In this document: positions 17,398 to 27,153 of the stretch, one piece after another
Position numbering within the stretch: the stretch's first letter is position 1
How the letters are laid out: each line of letters opens with the position of its first letter
Assembly: GCA_900105225.1 (NCBI GenBank)
Contig: LT629764.1
Span: forward strand, 4,608,501-4,672,500
Direction of reading: 5' to 3'
Length of the DNA: 64,000 nt
From: Paenibacillaceae bacterium GAS479
GTDB lineage: Bacteria; Bacillota; Bacilli; Paenibacillales; Paenibacillaceae
Notes under the pieces: model-generated
What the model was told of the DNA's origin: nothing
The model's database searches: none
Seen by the model: only the letters and a program-made list of their open reading frames with translations
Program-made: the position numbers and the translations under genes

Positions 17398-19224
17398 TTG
17401 TCTAATAAACTACGCCCGAGCATCAAGCATAGTTCAACGCTGCTGGGCCTTTATATCTTTGGCATGATCCTTCATTTTTTCATTCAAGCTTCCGCTTTGG
17501 AGTTTAATCTTGAGGGCACCTGGGACTGGGTAGCGAGTCAGCCGCCGTTGTTTTTCTGGGGCAGCACGTTCTTTTTCTTCCTGTTATGCGGCGCTGCAGC
17601 TCTCTTCCGCAACATATACGGAGGCACGCTGCTCATTAGTATTATAGCCGTACTCACGGGAGCTACCATCTACCAGAAGATGAAAGCGACTGGAGAGCCG
17701 CTTTATCCATGGGATTTGCTCCAGCTCAAAAACGCATCCGAGATGGCTTCAATGGCAAGGGATATGTTTTCGCCCGTTATCATCATCCTGACGCTACTCG
17801 TCCTTTTTGGCCTCGGCTTACTCATTTTTAAGCTGCCGAAGCTGCGCTTTCCGCTCGTGTGGCGGGTCGTGCTGGCTGTTTTCTCGATATCAGCCGTGGC
17901 CATGTTTGTACAGGTCGCCGGCGGCAAATATCCGGCTTTGCTCAACAAGCTTAGCTATGAGAATATTTTTTGGGATCAAAAGGCGAATTATCGCTACAAC
18001 GGATTTGTTATCGCCTTCGCTTCCAATATGAACCAGGAGATAATCGCCAAGCCGGAGGGCTACAGCGAGGAGTCGGTTCGGGAAATTGCCGAGCGTTATG
18101 GCGCAATGCCGGATCAACCGGCTGCAGCTAGTCCTGCTGAACAACCGAATATCGTGTTTGTCATGAACGAAGCCTTTTTCGACGTCACTCGCATGAAAGA
18201 TTACAAGCTCAGTGAGGACCCAATTCCGTTTGTGCACGAAGCAGCAGCAAAACAGCCATCAGGTTATGTCCTGTCTCCGGAATTCGGCGGCAGCACCGCA
18301 AATGTGGAATTCGAGGCGCTTACCGGGCTGTCTATGTCGTTATTGTTTGATGGTTCCGTGCCTTTTCAGCAGAACCTGACGTCGCAAACGGATATGCCAT
18401 CGGTCGTCAGCATTTTGAAAAACAAGGGTTATCAAGCGCTGGCGCTGCATCCTTATGACAAAACCTTTTACAGCCGCAATCGGGTGTACCCGATGCTCGG
18501 CTTCGAGAGGTTCACAGGCCAGGATGATATGAAAAATAAAGATTGGCTCGGCGCACGCAGCTACGTTTCCGACATGTCCGCCATGAAGGAGGCGGTCTCC
18601 CAGTTGCAGGAAGCCGGCGACAAGCCGACTTTTCTCCATCTTGTGACGATGCAGAATCATTACCCTTATACGAACAAGGAGATTCACGGCGGCAATACGA
18701 TATCGGCTGAAGGCGTCAACTCGGCCTATAAAGATCAAGTGGAAACGTACGCCGAGGGGATCAAGCATACGGACGGCGCACTGTCGTTTCTTTATGAATC
18801 GATCCAGGATCTGGATCGGCCGACGCTGATCGTATTGTGGGGAGACCATCTCCCGGGATTGCCTAAATTTGTTTACGATGACGCGGGATGGACGGATGAG
18901 CGCCTGCGTCATGAGACGCCTTTGCTGCTGCTGGCGAACTATGACATCGGCAGCGAGCCGATCGGCACGATCAGTCCGTCTTTCCTCGGCCCGACGGCGC
19001 TGCGTTACTCTGGTTTGTCCTTGCCGCCATTTTACAAAATGCTGGAAGAGGTGCGGAAGCAGCTGCCGGGTCTGAACAAAAAAGTCATGCTCTCCCAAAG
19101 CGGAGTGACTGACGAGGCTTCTCTGACGGACGCCCAGAAGCTGCTGCTGGACGATTATCGGATGGTACAGTATGACCTCATGGAAGGCGAAGGCTACGCC
19201 AAGGAGCTGTTTTTTGCGGAATAA
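17398..19224 (+). CDS. LTA synthase/sulfatase-family membrane protein
   Basis: A 608-residue protein with about five membrane spans in the first 190 residues and an extracellular alkaline-phosphatase/sulfatase domain from about residue 247. This is the layout of lipoteichoic acid synthase-like glycerolphosphate transferases. NIVFVMNEAFFD carries the first metal ligand, FGGSTANVEFE the expected nucleophile Thr, and LWGDHLPG late metal ligands. It may polymerise or transfer glycerolphosphate to cell-envelope acceptors; sequence alone does not tell it from other envelope phosphotransferases. The start is TTG at 17398 with AGGAG ten bases before it. It interrupts the otherwise conserved rsmB-rlmN neighbourhood. 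Confidence 0.88.
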   Translation: MSNKLRPSIKHSSTLLGLYIFGMILHFFIQASALEFNLEGTWDWVASQPPLFFWGSTFFFFLLCGAAALFRNIYGGTLLISIIAVLTGATIYQKMKATGEPLYPWDLLQLKNASEMASMARDMFSPVIIILTLLVLFGLGLLIFKLPKLRFPLVWRVVLAVFSISAVAMFVQVAGGKYPALLNKLSYENIFWDQKANYRYNGFVIAFASNMNQEIIAKPEGYSEESVREIAERYGAMPDQPAAASPAEQPNIVFVMNEAFFDVTRMKDYKLSEDPIPFVHEAAAKQPSGYVLSPEFGGSTANVEFEALTGLSMSLLFDGSVPFQQNLTSQTDMPSVVSILKNKGYQALALHPYDKTFYSRNRVYPMLGFERFTGQDDMKNKDWLGARSYVSDMSAMKEAVSQLQEAGDKPTFLHLVTMQNHYPYTNKEIHGGNTISAEGVNSAYKDQVETYAEGIKHTDGALSFLYESIQDLDRPTLIVLWGDHLPGLPKFVYDDAGWTDERLRHETPLLLLANYDIGSEPIGTISPSFLGPTALRYSGLSLPPFYKMLEEVRKQLPGLNKKVMLSQSGVTDEASLTDAQKLLLDDYRMVQYDLMEGEGYAKELFFAE

Positions 19225-19240
19225 AGCATTCAATTACACC

Positions 19241-19286
19241 AAAGGCGTTCCCGGGGCATCTGACACGATGGCCTGGGAACGCCTTT
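19241..19286 (+). terminator. terminator after the LTA-synthase-like gene
   Basis: AAAGGCGTTCCCGGG (19241-19255) pairs with CCTGGGAACGCCTTT (19272-19286) with one G-T pair. The T run is weak (TTTGTGTTTCT). In the 321-bp gap 19225-19545 I see nothing else besides a ribosome site near its end. Confidence 0.8.
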
Positions 19287-19545
19287 GTGTTTCTATTCAA
19301 GCAGCCTAAACTCAAATGCCACTGCGGCGGCTCTGTGTAGCCACGGTGTTTGCTGGTCAGTACTGGTTCGTGAAAGCCGGAGTCATTTTGTGCACCAATA
19401 AGAGGTTTCTCATTTTCTTTCTTGTTTTCCCTTTTTTTGTTAAACCGCATGGTAGTTGATACATTTATCCAATTTTTCCCGTCTAGTATAGAGGACCACA
19501 TTTCCGTACTGCAGCACAATTCCGAAAGACAGGGAGATTGGCAAA

Positions 19546-20074
19546 ATGAAAAAAGCGTTGAAGTGGCTGAAGCGCCTGCTATTTTTTGCTGTTATTGCAA
19601 TTATGATTGCGCTTATTCCGGACATCTATCATTACAATACGATTCGAGTTGGCACGTTGAAGGCAGCCCAATTTGAGGAGCGCCTTTTGGAAAGGGCGAA
19701 GCGGAACGAACCCGATGCGCCTGGCCGAGCTGACTCCGTTCCAGTGGGATCGGATGGTCGTCATGGGACCCTATACATCAAGGGACATGATGGAAGAATT
19801 AAAAGGAGTTCAGTGGACGACCGCCAGAACGTACTTCGGATACAGAATGGAAAAGAAGTTCCTGCTTGGCTGTGAAATGTGCAACGAGTCGGTCAATAAA
19901 CTCGTTTTCCTCAAAGGTGACCGCGTAACGGCGGACGTCACACTCGATCGCTGGCATCTCGATTTCACCGGTATTAAAGCTGTAATCCGGGAGCAGGACC
20001 CCGTATTTGCCAAGCTTTCGGCCAAGGAGCCTCAGGTAAAGCTAATGGGTGCCTTGAATCGTGATGAAAGATAG
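19546..20074 (+). pseudogene. small membrane-anchored protein gene with a frameshift
   Basis: Two overlapping frames seem to be one broken gene. The first part (from ATG 19546, with AGGGAG at 19531-19536) encodes a signal-anchor: a Lys-rich start, a membrane span LLFFAVIAIMIALIP, then a charged stretch ending near ERAKRN. The second frame, entered near 19700-19730, runs to the stop at 20072-20074 and looks like a real soluble domain (LTPFQWDRMVVMGPYTS, then GYRMEKKFLLG and TLDRWHLDFTG). One extra base near 19700-19720 would explain it. I do not recognise the family. It may be a true pseudogene or an assembly error. Confidence 0.6.
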
Positions 20075-20326
20075 CCAAACCCAATAAGGCTGCTCCGCAG
20101 CGTTGCGTTTTCAGAAAAAGCTGCGCATGTTCAATAAGCTTCTGCAGTTGCTTTAGAAGACCTTAGCCGGGCTAATCGCGCCGGGCGGGCGCTTTTCTCA
20201 CGCTCCATGCATGTGTCTTTCAATGGGCGTTTGTGGTAAACTAGAGCGACGAGCGGCCTCATGCCGGAACTAGACGGCACACCGGGCGGCTATTGAACTT
20301 TAACGAAATGAGATGAAGTGACAAGC

Positions 20327-21397
20327 ATGAAAGCCTTTGATCAGCCTTACGTTGTAGAAACCCCATTTATATATGATTATTCTCTGGAGCAGCTCCAGGA
20401 CTGGATGAAGGAGCAAGATGAACCAACGTTCCGCGCAGGTCAGCTATTTGATTGGCTGTACGTGAAGCGTGTCTCTTCCTTCGAAGAGATGTCGAACTTG
20501 CCGAAGCCATTGCGGGACAAGCTTACGAGCTCTTTCCAGTTCATTACCTTGTCCGAAATAACCCGCTTTGAATCAAAGGACGGCACAGTTAAGTTCCTGT
20601 TCGGCCTGCATGACAACCATGCGATCGAGACGGTTATTATGCGCCATAACTATGGCAACAGCGTTTGCGTCACGACGCAGGTTGGCTGCCGCATCGGCTG
20701 TACCTTCTGCGCCTCGACACTGGGCGGATTAAAGCGGAACCTCACCTCAGGCGAGATTGTCGCACAGGTTGTTAAGGCTCAGCAGATGCTTGATCCGGAA
20801 GGCCAGCGCGTCTCCAGCATTGTCATTATGGGCTCGGGTGAACCTTTTGAGAATTATGAAGCGACGATGGCGTTTCTGCGTTTGATGATTCATCCTAAGG
20901 GACTGAACATCGGTCAGCGCCATATTACGGTGTCTACTAGCGGCATTGTACCTAGCATGTACAAGTTCACAGACGAGAACACCCAGATCAATCTGGCGAT
21001 TTCGATCCATGCCCCGAACGACGAGCTGCGCTCTAAGCTGATGCCAGTCAATCGGCGCTATCCGTTCCAAGAGGTTATCGACGCCTGCCGCAATTATATT
21101 GCCAAAACGGGCCGCCGTATTACCTTCGAATACGCGCTTATCGGCGGAACTAACGACCGTCCTGAGCATGCGCAGGAGCTGGCTGAAGTGCTGCAGGGCA
21201 TGCTCTGTCACGTAAACTTGATTCCGGTCAACCATGTTCCGGAGCGCAAGTATGTGCGGACGCCGCGGGAGGATATTTTTGAGTTCCAACGCATTCTCGA
21301 GAAAAACGGCATCAACGCGACGATTCGCCGCGAGCAGGGCCATGATATCGCAGCTGCCTGTGGGCAGCTCCGCGCTAAACATATGGAACTAACGTAA
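20327..21397 (+). CDS. rlmN: dual-specificity 23S rRNA / tRNA adenine-C2 methyltransferase
   Basis: A 356-residue radical SAM enzyme that makes 2-methyladenosine at A2503 of 23S rRNA and A37 of some tRNAs. The cluster-binding motif CRIGCTFC (C-x3-C-x2-C) is at about residues 123-130, with a GSGEPFENY region after it and a C-terminal AACGQLR that contributes a catalytic Cys. I take ATG 20327 as start; a GTG at 20318 is in frame and neither has a strong ribosome site. It is followed by prpC after 12 bp. Confidence 0.94.
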   Translation: MKAFDQPYVVETPFIYDYSLEQLQDWMKEQDEPTFRAGQLFDWLYVKRVSSFEEMSNLPKPLRDKLTSSFQFITLSEITRFESKDGTVKFLFGLHDNHAIETVIMRHNYGNSVCVTTQVGCRIGCTFCASTLGGLKRNLTSGEIVAQVVKAQQMLDPEGQRVSSIVIMGSGEPFENYEATMAFLRLMIHPKGLNIGQRHITVSTSGIVPSMYKFTDENTQINLAISIHAPNDELRSKLMPVNRRYPFQEVIDACRNYIAKTGRRITFEYALIGGTNDRPEHAQELAEVLQGMLCHVNLIPVNHVPERKYVRTPREDIFEFQRILEKNGINATIRREQGHDIAAACGQLRAKHMELT

Positions 21398-21409
21398 CGA
21401 GGTGACGGG

Positions 21410-22165
21410 ATGTTAACAGTGAACCGCAGTGATATTGGCCGCATCCGCATGGCGAATGAGGACCGCTCTTGGGCGGGCGTTACGAGCGGAGGTCTGACAC
21501 TCGCTATTGTAGCCGATGGAATGGGCGGCCATCAGGCCGGAGATGTGGCTAGCCAGCTTGCCGTGGATGCGTTCCGCGAGGCGATGGAGCCGCTGCAAGC
21601 AGGAATTTCGGCGGAAGAGGCCCAGCAATATTTGCGCGCAGCGATCCGCCGCGCCAATGAAGTGGTTTATGACATGGCATCCCGCAATGAGCAGTATCAC
21701 AATATGGGTACAACCGTTGTTGCGGCTCTTTTTGTCGAGGAGTCGCTGCTGCTCATTGGTCATATCGGCGATAGTCGCGCTTACCGTATCTCTTCGGGAG
21801 CGATCTCGCTTTTGTCGGAGGACCATACTCTGGTGAACGAACTGGTGCGCTCCGGGCAGATCAGCTTTGAGGAAGCGGCTCATCATCCGCGTCGTAATGT
21901 ATTGACACGTGCACTCGGCACGGATGAGGAAGTTGAGCTGGATTTGCAGGTGCTGGATTGGAACTCGGGGGACATGCTGTTGCTCTGCAGCGATGGCTTG
22001 AGCGGCATGGTCAGCGATGAGGAAATGCTGGAAGTCGCATGCTCGCAGGCATCGCTGGAAGAGAAGGCGGACCGCCTGATCTCCATGGCTCTTGCAGCTG
22101 GCGGAGACGATAATATTACGGTAGTCCTGCTGCAATCCGGAGCTGGTACGGACGGAGAGGAGTGA
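21410..22165 (+). CDS. prpC: PP2C-type protein phosphatase
   Basis: A 251-residue PPM/PP2C Ser/Thr phosphatase, the partner that reverses PrkC phosphorylation. Metal-binding motifs are clear: NEDRSW, VADGMGGHQAGD, GHIGDSRAYR, CSDGLSG and GGDDNIT. GAGGTGA lies just before the ATG. It sits 10 bp before prkC, the conserved phosphatase-kinase pair. Confidence 0.95.
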   Translation: MLTVNRSDIGRIRMANEDRSWAGVTSGGLTLAIVADGMGGHQAGDVASQLAVDAFREAMEPLQAGISAEEAQQYLRAAIRRANEVVYDMASRNEQYHNMGTTVVAALFVEESLLLIGHIGDSRAYRISSGAISLLSEDHTLVNELVRSGQISFEEAAHHPRRNVLTRALGTDEEVELDLQVLDWNSGDMLLLCSDGLSGMVSDEEMLEVACSQASLEEKADRLISMALAAGGDDNITVVLLQSGAGTDGEE

Positions 22166-22175
22166 GGACGGACTT

Positions 22176-24386
22176 ATGATCGGAAGAGAACTTGGAGGAC
22201 GCTACGAAATTTTGACCCGCATCGGCGGCGGCGGCATGGCGCTTGTTTATAAGGCGCATGACCTGCTGCTTAGCCGCAATGTAGCGGTTAAGGTGCTCCG
22301 TCAGCAATACGTACATGATGAGGAATTTATTCGGCGATTCCGCCGGGAGGCCCAATCGGCCGCAGCCCTGTCCCATCCCAACGTAGTAAGTATTTACGAT
22401 GTGGGACAAGAGGATGAAGTACATTATATCGTCATGGAATATGTCGAAGGTTATAATCTCAACGAAGTCATACAGGAACGGGCGTCCCTGCAAGCGGATG
22501 AGGCTGTGCGTATTGCAGCTCAGATAGCGGATGCACTCGATCATGCCCATCAGAATCATATTATTCATCGGGACATCAAGCCCCATAATATTCTTATCGG
22601 CCGCAACGGCAGAGTGAAGGTGACCGATTTCGGTATTGCTCGGGCAGTGACGTCATCGACGATTACACAAACCGGATCGGTAATCGGATCGGTGCATTAC
22701 TTCTCTCCGGAGCATGCCAAGGGAGTCAGCACTGGCGAGAAGTCCGACATTTATTCACTCGGTATCGTGCTGTACCAGATGGTTACAGGCAAACTTCCTT
22801 TTCTGGGAGAGAGCCCGATCAGCGTAGCTCTGAAGCATCTACAGGAGCCGCTGGAGGATCCGCGGACAATCAATCCGCTAATCCCTCAAAGCGTCGAGAA
22901 TATTATTATCAAGGCAATGCGTAAAAATCCCTCCGAGCGTTATCGCACGGCAGGTGAAATGCTCGTGGATCTTGAAACGGCTTTGTCGCCGGATAGAATC
23001 AATGAGCCGAAGCGGCAATTCGGCGCAAATGACTTTGACGAGACTCGGGTTATGCCCGCTATTCGCCCAGGCCGAGACCTCAAGCAGTCTTCCTCTCACA
23101 CAGCAGCATCAGATGCGGCGCAAGAGGATACCTCATTCTCTACTGCGCGTCAGCAGGCTGCCAATGAGGAGGAAGAGGATGAACCGAAGCGGCGCAAAGC
23201 TTGGTTGAAGCCGCTCATTATTGTTTTGACTACACTAGCTCTGCTGGGCGTTGTTTATGGGGCTTTCAAGCTCGTTTCCGGATCGCTGGACGTGGCTGAT
23301 GTTACTGTGCCGAATGTAGTCGGAATGACGGAGGCTGACGCCAAATCTGCCCTTGAGGAGGCTGGCTTGCTCCTTGAGGAGCCGTCGATTCGTGCTTTCA
23401 AGCCGGATATTCCGAAGGACCAGGTTTTTGCCCAGTCCAAATCGCCGGATATGCGCGTCAAGCAGGGTGCGCCGGTTAAGCTCTCCATTAGCGACGGCCC
23501 GGAGCTCAAGCGGCTTGGAGATTACAAAGGGCAAAAGGTAGCTGACGCAGTCGCAGCGCTGCAAGCCCTTGGTATTCCGGCTGAATCGATTGCCCAGACT
23601 GAGGTATTCGACGATTCGGCGGAGCCTGGCGTTGTGCTTAGCCAGAATCCAGCAGCAGACAGCGAACTGGACCCAGCTACGAGCAAGGTTACGCTGACAG
23701 TGAGCAAGGGAGCCGAGACGGTGAAGATGCCGGATCTTGTCGGCAAATCAGTGGAAGAGGCACGGAAGCTGGTCCTCCAGGCCGGCCTTCAGATGAGCGA
23801 TGACAATATCGTGAATGAAGGCAGCTACAAACCGGAGGGCGAGGTGCTGTCGCAATTCCCTTATGATGCGGGCAGTCAGGTGAGCAAGGGAGCACAGGTT
23901 TCCGTTACCGTCAGCTCTGGTTTACCGAGGGATGCGCTTGAATTTACGTTTGATCTGCTCATCTCACCGGCTCAGGCCGGCAAGGCGAGCGAGATCCGCA
24001 TCGTCTTTACGGATGCGACCGGCAAAGACATCCAAGCTCATAAACGGGCCATCAAGGAAACGCGGAGTTTCCCGGTCAAGGTTGTGCTCGCTCCCAATAC
24101 GGAAGCATTTGTGAGCGTATATCGCGACGGTCAACTGGTCGATACATTCTCTCGGACGTATGACGAGGTGAAGAACGGCAGCGATATGGGACCATCGACC
24201 GTTCCAGGACTGGATCCAACTCCGCCGCCAGACACTTCGATCGGACCGAGTCCGTCCAATGATCCGAGCGCGGGCAATCCGGGTGAAGGTGATGAGACCG
24301 CTTGGAATGACAGAAACGGCAGAGATAGAGATAGAAATGATGGGGATGACAGAAACGGCGGGGGGCCGAATAATGACAACGGCTAA
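22176..24386 (+). CDS. prkC: PASTA-domain Ser/Thr protein kinase
   Basis: A 736-residue Hanks-type kinase. The cytoplasmic kinase domain (about residues 1-270) has GGGGMALVYKA, the catalytic HRDIKPHNIL and the DFG motif. A charged linker leads to one membrane span (about residues 345-365), then three extracellular PASTA repeats (starting near 376, 444 and 515) that bind peptidoglycan fragments in homologues, for example as a germination or growth signal. A C-terminal domain follows, ending in a Pro-rich then Asp/Asn/Arg-rich low-complexity tail of about 70 residues. The end overlaps rsgA by 14 bp. Confidence 0.95.
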   Translation: MIGRELGGRYEILTRIGGGGMALVYKAHDLLLSRNVAVKVLRQQYVHDEEFIRRFRREAQSAAALSHPNVVSIYDVGQEDEVHYIVMEYVEGYNLNEVIQERASLQADEAVRIAAQIADALDHAHQNHIIHRDIKPHNILIGRNGRVKVTDFGIARAVTSSTITQTGSVIGSVHYFSPEHAKGVSTGEKSDIYSLGIVLYQMVTGKLPFLGESPISVALKHLQEPLEDPRTINPLIPQSVENIIIKAMRKNPSERYRTAGEMLVDLETALSPDRINEPKRQFGANDFDETRVMPAIRPGRDLKQSSSHTAASDAAQEDTSFSTARQQAANEEEEDEPKRRKAWLKPLIIVLTTLALLGVVYGAFKLVSGSLDVADVTVPNVVGMTEADAKSALEEAGLLLEEPSIRAFKPDIPKDQVFAQSKSPDMRVKQGAPVKLSISDGPELKRLGDYKGQKVADAVAALQALGIPAESIAQTEVFDDSAEPGVVLSQNPAADSELDPATSKVTLTVSKGAETVKMPDLVGKSVEEARKLVLQAGLQMSDDNIVNEGSYKPEGEVLSQFPYDAGSQVSKGAQVSVTVSSGLPRDALEFTFDLLISPAQAGKASEIRIVFTDATGKDIQAHKRAIKETRSFPVKVVLAPNTEAFVSVYRDGQLVDTFSRTYDEVKNGSDMGPSTVPGLDPTPPPDTSIGPSPSNDPSAGNPGEGDETAWNDRNGRDRDRNDGDDRNGGGPNNDNG

Positions 24387-25320
24387 CCAGCCTTCCTTTC
24401 GCAAGGGCGAGGGATTGATCGTTAAGGCTCTGAGTGGGTTTTATTACGTTATGCCGGATGGGGGGCAGGAGCCCCCGTTGCAATGCCGAGCCAGAGGTAT
24501 ATTCAAAAATCGCGGCGAGTCTCCGCTCGTCGGAGATCGGGTTGTGTTCAGCGCCAGCGTGACCGGTGAAGGCACGGTCGAAGAAATTTTGCCGCGCAGC
24601 ACGGAGCTGATGCGTCCACAGGTCGCCAACGCCGATTTGGCTGTGCTTGTATTCTCCGTCACGGAGCCCTCACTTAGTCTCACTCTGCTGGACAAGTTTC
24701 TCGTCCATATCGAGCATTCGGGGCTGGAATCAGTGCTTTGCCTGAGCAAGCAGGACTTGTCGCTCGAAGGCAAGGATGCTGAGGAAGCGGCCCGGATTGC
24801 TGATACCGTGCAGCAGATTTACGGTAGGATCGGCTATCGGGTCATCGGCACAAGCTCTCGCAAGGGCTCCGGTCTGGAAGAGCTGAGGGATGTGCTTCAC
24901 GGAAGGCTTGCGCTATTTGCCGGGCAATCCGGTGTCGGAAAGTCCTCGCTCCTTAACGCGCTTATTCCTGGGCTGACGCTGGAGACGAACGAGATCAGCT
25001 CCAAGCTTGGCCGCGGAAAGCATACCACTCGCCATGTCGAGCTCGTGAGCGTCGGGGATGGACCCCATTCAGGTTATGTGGCTGATACGCCTGGCTTCAG
25101 TCAGCTTGATTTTCAGGAGCTGGGCATTGAAGATCTTGGTTATGGCTTCCGGGAATTCCGTGAGCTGTCGCCAAACTGCAAGTTCCGGGGCTGTACTCAT
25201 ACCCATGAACCAGGCTGCGCGGTCAGAGCGGCGCTCCATGCGGGTGAAGCCGCGCAGAGCCGCTACGACAGCTATGTGCAGTTTTTGAACGAAATGAAAG
25301 AACAAAAGCGGAGGTACTAA
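24373..25320 (+). CDS. rsgA: ribosome small-subunit GTPase RsgA
   Basis: A 315-residue circularly permuted GTPase that acts late in 30S assembly. Order: N-terminal OB domain, G4 motif LSKQDL, G1 P-loop [10 protein letters not shown]3 DTPG, and a C-terminal zinc site CKFRGC..H.H..GC. I chose ATG 24373 because it precedes the family-like start [18 protein letters not shown]; in-frame ATGs further upstream lie within prkC and encode low-complexity residues. The 14-bp overlap with prkC implies coupling. Confidence 0.93.
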   Translation: MTTANQPSFRKGEGLIVKALSGFYYVMPDGGQEPPLQCRARGIFKNRGESPLVGDRVVFSASVTGEGTVEEILPRSTELMRPQVANADLAVLVFSVTEPSLSLTLLDKFLVHIEHSGLESVLCLSKQDLSLEGKDAEEAARIADTVQQIYGRIGYRVIGTSSRKGSGLEELRDVLHGRLALFAGQSGVGKSSLLNALIPGLTLETNEISSKLGRGKHTTRHVELVSVGDGPHSGYVADTPGFSQLDFQELGIEDLGYGFREFRELSPNCKFRGCTHTHEPGCAVRAALHAGEAAQSRYDSYVQFLNEMKEQKRRY

Positions 25321-25322
25321 CT

Positions 25323-25967
25323 ATGACGATCATTGCACCCTCGATACTAGCCGCTGACTTTTCCAAGCTTGGACAAGAAATCGCCGATATCGAAAAAGCC
25401 GGAGCTGACTGGATCCATGTGGATGTCATGGACGGACATTTTGTGCCGAACCTCTCCTTCGGGCCTGCGGTCATTTCATCTGTACGCAGCGCGACGGCTC
25501 TGGCCTTCGATGTGCATTTGATGATTTCTCAGCCGGAACGTTATATAGCCGATTATGCTGCAGCTGGGGCGGATCGGATTACGGTCCATCTGGAAGCCTG
25601 TACTCATCTGCACCGGACCTTGCATCAGATCAAGGATCTTGGCTTGCCTGCGGGTGTTGCTATTAATCCTGCGACTCCGGTCAGCTTGCTGGAGCCAGTT
25701 TTGGAGGATGTAGACCTTGTGCTGATCATGACGGTGAATCCCGGCTTCGGAGGACAGTCCTTCATTCCTTATTCGCTGGAGAAGGTACGCGAGCTGAGAC
25801 AGCGTCTGACCGCTCGAGGGCTAAGCGGAGTCCATGTACAGGTAGATGGTGGTATCAACGCTTCTACGGCATCTCTCGTGCGCCAGGCAGGGGCAAATGT
25901 GCTTGTAGCAGGCAGCTACGTATTTGGCAGTGAGTCGCCTTCCGCCGCGATTTCTTCACTTAGGTAG
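25323..25967 (+). CDS. rpe: ribulose-phosphate 3-epimerase
   Basis: A 214-residue TIM-barrel enzyme of the pentose phosphate pathway that interconverts ribulose 5-phosphate and xylulose 5-phosphate. Motifs: [23 protein letters not shown] with metal-binding residues, [10 protein letters not shown] and QVDGGIN. GCGGAGG precedes the ATG, which comes two bases after the rsgA stop. Confidence 0.96.
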   Translation: MTIIAPSILAADFSKLGQEIADIEKAGADWIHVDVMDGHFVPNLSFGPAVISSVRSATALAFDVHLMISQPERYIADYAAAGADRITVHLEACTHLHRTLHQIKDLGLPAGVAINPATPVSLLEPVLEDVDLVLIMTVNPGFGGQSFIPYSLEKVRELRQRLTARGLSGVHVQVDGGINASTASLVRQAGANVLVAGSYVFGSESPSAAISSLR

Positions 25968-25976
25968 GGCGAGGCG

Positions 25977-26246
25977 ATGGGATCCAAGCTCAAGAGCTTT
26001 GCGCTGGTCGCTGGTTATGGATTGCTGGGAGGCGCACTGCTGGCACTTTTTGTACTCGTGCCAGGCATTGTGCGCTTTGCTTTCTCGTTGTTGGCTCTAT
26101 GGCTGGGCATACGCTTTTTCCGCTCCCATGGATCTATTGCCCGGCGAATCGGCTTTATTGTCTTTTCGTTCGTCTTTTTCATCTTGATCGTGTTATACGT
26201 TACGATGGTAACGTTCTTCAGGGATGGAATGCCGACAGCTCCGTAG
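25977..26246 (+). CDS. small membrane protein of unknown function
   Basis: An 89-residue protein with three predicted membrane spans (about residues 8-30, 31-46 and 56-80) separated by short Arg/Ser/His turns. The start is ATG 25977, nine bases after the rpe stop, so it is the last gene of the prpC-prkC-rsgA-rpe operon before a terminator. In Bacillus subtilis a thiamine pyrophosphokinase gene occupies this place; this protein is unrelated to it. I do not recognise the family. Confidence 0.65.
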   Translation: MGSKLKSFALVAGYGLLGGALLALFVLVPGIVRFAFSLLALWLGIRFFRSHGSIARRIGFIVFSFVFFILIVLYVTMVTFFRDGMPTAP

Positions 26247-26305
26247 GGCTAGTCGTTTACAATTGGGCTCGTCCCCCGGAATAGGACGCACACGACCCGC
26301 ATAGG

Positions 26306-26346
26306 ATGGTTACATGAACTTCAGGTTCTTGTAGCCATTTTTTATT
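26306..26346 (+). terminator. terminator of the rlmN/prpC/prkC/rsgA/rpe gene set
   Basis: ATGGTTACATGAAC (26306-26319) pairs with GTTCTTGTAGCCAT (26325-26338) with two imperfect pairs over a 5-nt loop, followed by a run of six T. Confidence 0.8.
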
Positions 26347-26446
26347 TCCCATGGGAATGTACCCAGGACGGCCTGAAGCAGGGACGAACGTGCAGGCCCG
26401 GCAGTGCTTTTGGACTACGATCAGCGATTCCGAGGGGGGATGAAAC

Positions 26447-26527
26447 ATGAGATTTTATACGATCAAGCTGCCGAAGTTTCTGGGCGGTTTCGTCAAGGCC
26501 ATCTTGAATACCTTCCAAAAAAGCTGA
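26447..26527 (+). CDS. spoVM: stage V sporulation protein M (26-residue amphipathic peptide)
   Basis: A very small gene easily missed by length cut-offs. The 26-residue product begins MRFYTIKLPKFLGGFVK and continues AILNTFQKS, matching SpoVM, the amphipathic helix that recognises the convex forespore membrane and anchors SpoIVA for coat assembly. GAGGGGGG lies just upstream of the ATG. It sits between the rpe operon and rpmB, as in Bacillus. A bidirectional terminator follows. Confidence 0.95.
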   Translation: MRFYTIKLPKFLGGFVKAILNTFQKS

Positions 26528-26565
26528 GAAACGATAGCCAGCTGCCGGCCGCCCGTTTTATGGCA

Positions 26566-26617
26566 TAAAAAAAGAGAGCACCTGGCCGACGGCAAGGGTG
26601 CTCTCTTTCCTTTAAAA
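26566..26617. terminator. bidirectional terminator between spoVM and rpmB
   Basis: AAAGAGAGCACC (26571-26582) pairs with GGTGCTCTCTTT (26597-26608), with an A run before and T/A runs after, so it can act on both strands. Confidence 0.85.
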
Positions 26618-26654
26618 AAACAGCGTCCGCTGTCCAGAAGGACGGCAGGACGCT
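26613..26654 (-). terminator. rpmB terminator
   Basis: Read on the minus strand, AGCGTCC..GGACGCT with an inner GCCGTCC/GGACAGC stem is followed by seven T, 14 bp after the rpmB stop. Confidence 0.8.
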
Positions 26655-26668
26655 ACCTGTGAAGTCTC

Positions 26669-26857
26669 TTATACACGAGAGACTTTGCCGGATTTCAGTG
26701 CGCGGGTGCTGACCCAAACGCGTTTTGGCTTGCCGTCGACCAGAATGCGGACCTTCTGAACGTTGACGCCCCAAGTGCGGCGGTTGCGGTTATTCGCGTG
26801 TGAAACGTTATTTCCTGTGCCGGGTGCTTTACCCGTAATGAAGCATTTGCGAGACAT
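26669..26857 (-). CDS. rpmB: 50S ribosomal protein L28
   Basis: A 62-residue L28. [24 protein letters not shown] and [14 protein letters not shown] are diagnostic. AAAGGAGGTG lies directly upstream, which fixes the start at 26857; the longer in-frame extension to 26926 is not part of the family. The first Cys-type pattern is reduced, so this appears to be a zinc-free form (inference). It is transcribed opposite to its neighbours, as in Bacillus. Confidence 0.97.
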   Translation of the reverse strand: MSRKCFITGKAPGTGNNVSHANNRNRRTWGVNVQKVRILVDGKPKRVWVSTRALKSGKVSRV

Positions 26858-26934
26858 GCGGTACACCTCCTTTAGTGCTAGCAGGTTGCAAGTACGAAAT
26901 CTAAGGATGATTCCGTAGGCAAACATACTTGGTT

Positions 26935-26963
26935 ATCTTAACATAGAACAAGCGGCTCTTCAA
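26935..26963 (-). promoter_or_regulatory. sigma-A promoter of rpmB
   Basis: On the minus strand TTGAAG (26958-26963), a 17-bp spacer and TAAGAT (26935-26940), about 78 bp before the start codon. Confidence 0.7.
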
Positions 26964-27038
26964 CCATCGTTTGGCAGATTCCGTTTGCGGCCAATCGGGA
27001 GAAAAAGCGAGAAAATGGAAGGGAAAGGCGTTTCAGAC

Positions 27039-27067
27039 TTCATAATCGGCTTCATTTATAGTACAAT
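27039..27067 (+). promoter_or_regulatory. candidate promoter of the yloU-fakA operon
   Basis: TTCATA (27039-27044), 17-bp spacer, TACAAT (27062-27067), about 87 bp before yloU and divergent from rpmB. Confidence 0.55.
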
Positions 27068-27153
27068 GAATTTTAGTCCCGGTTAATATGGGGCCTTAGG
27101 GCTCAGGCGGTTCAAGACGAACGGCCCGATAAGAAGGAGCGTGTTACCCTGCC

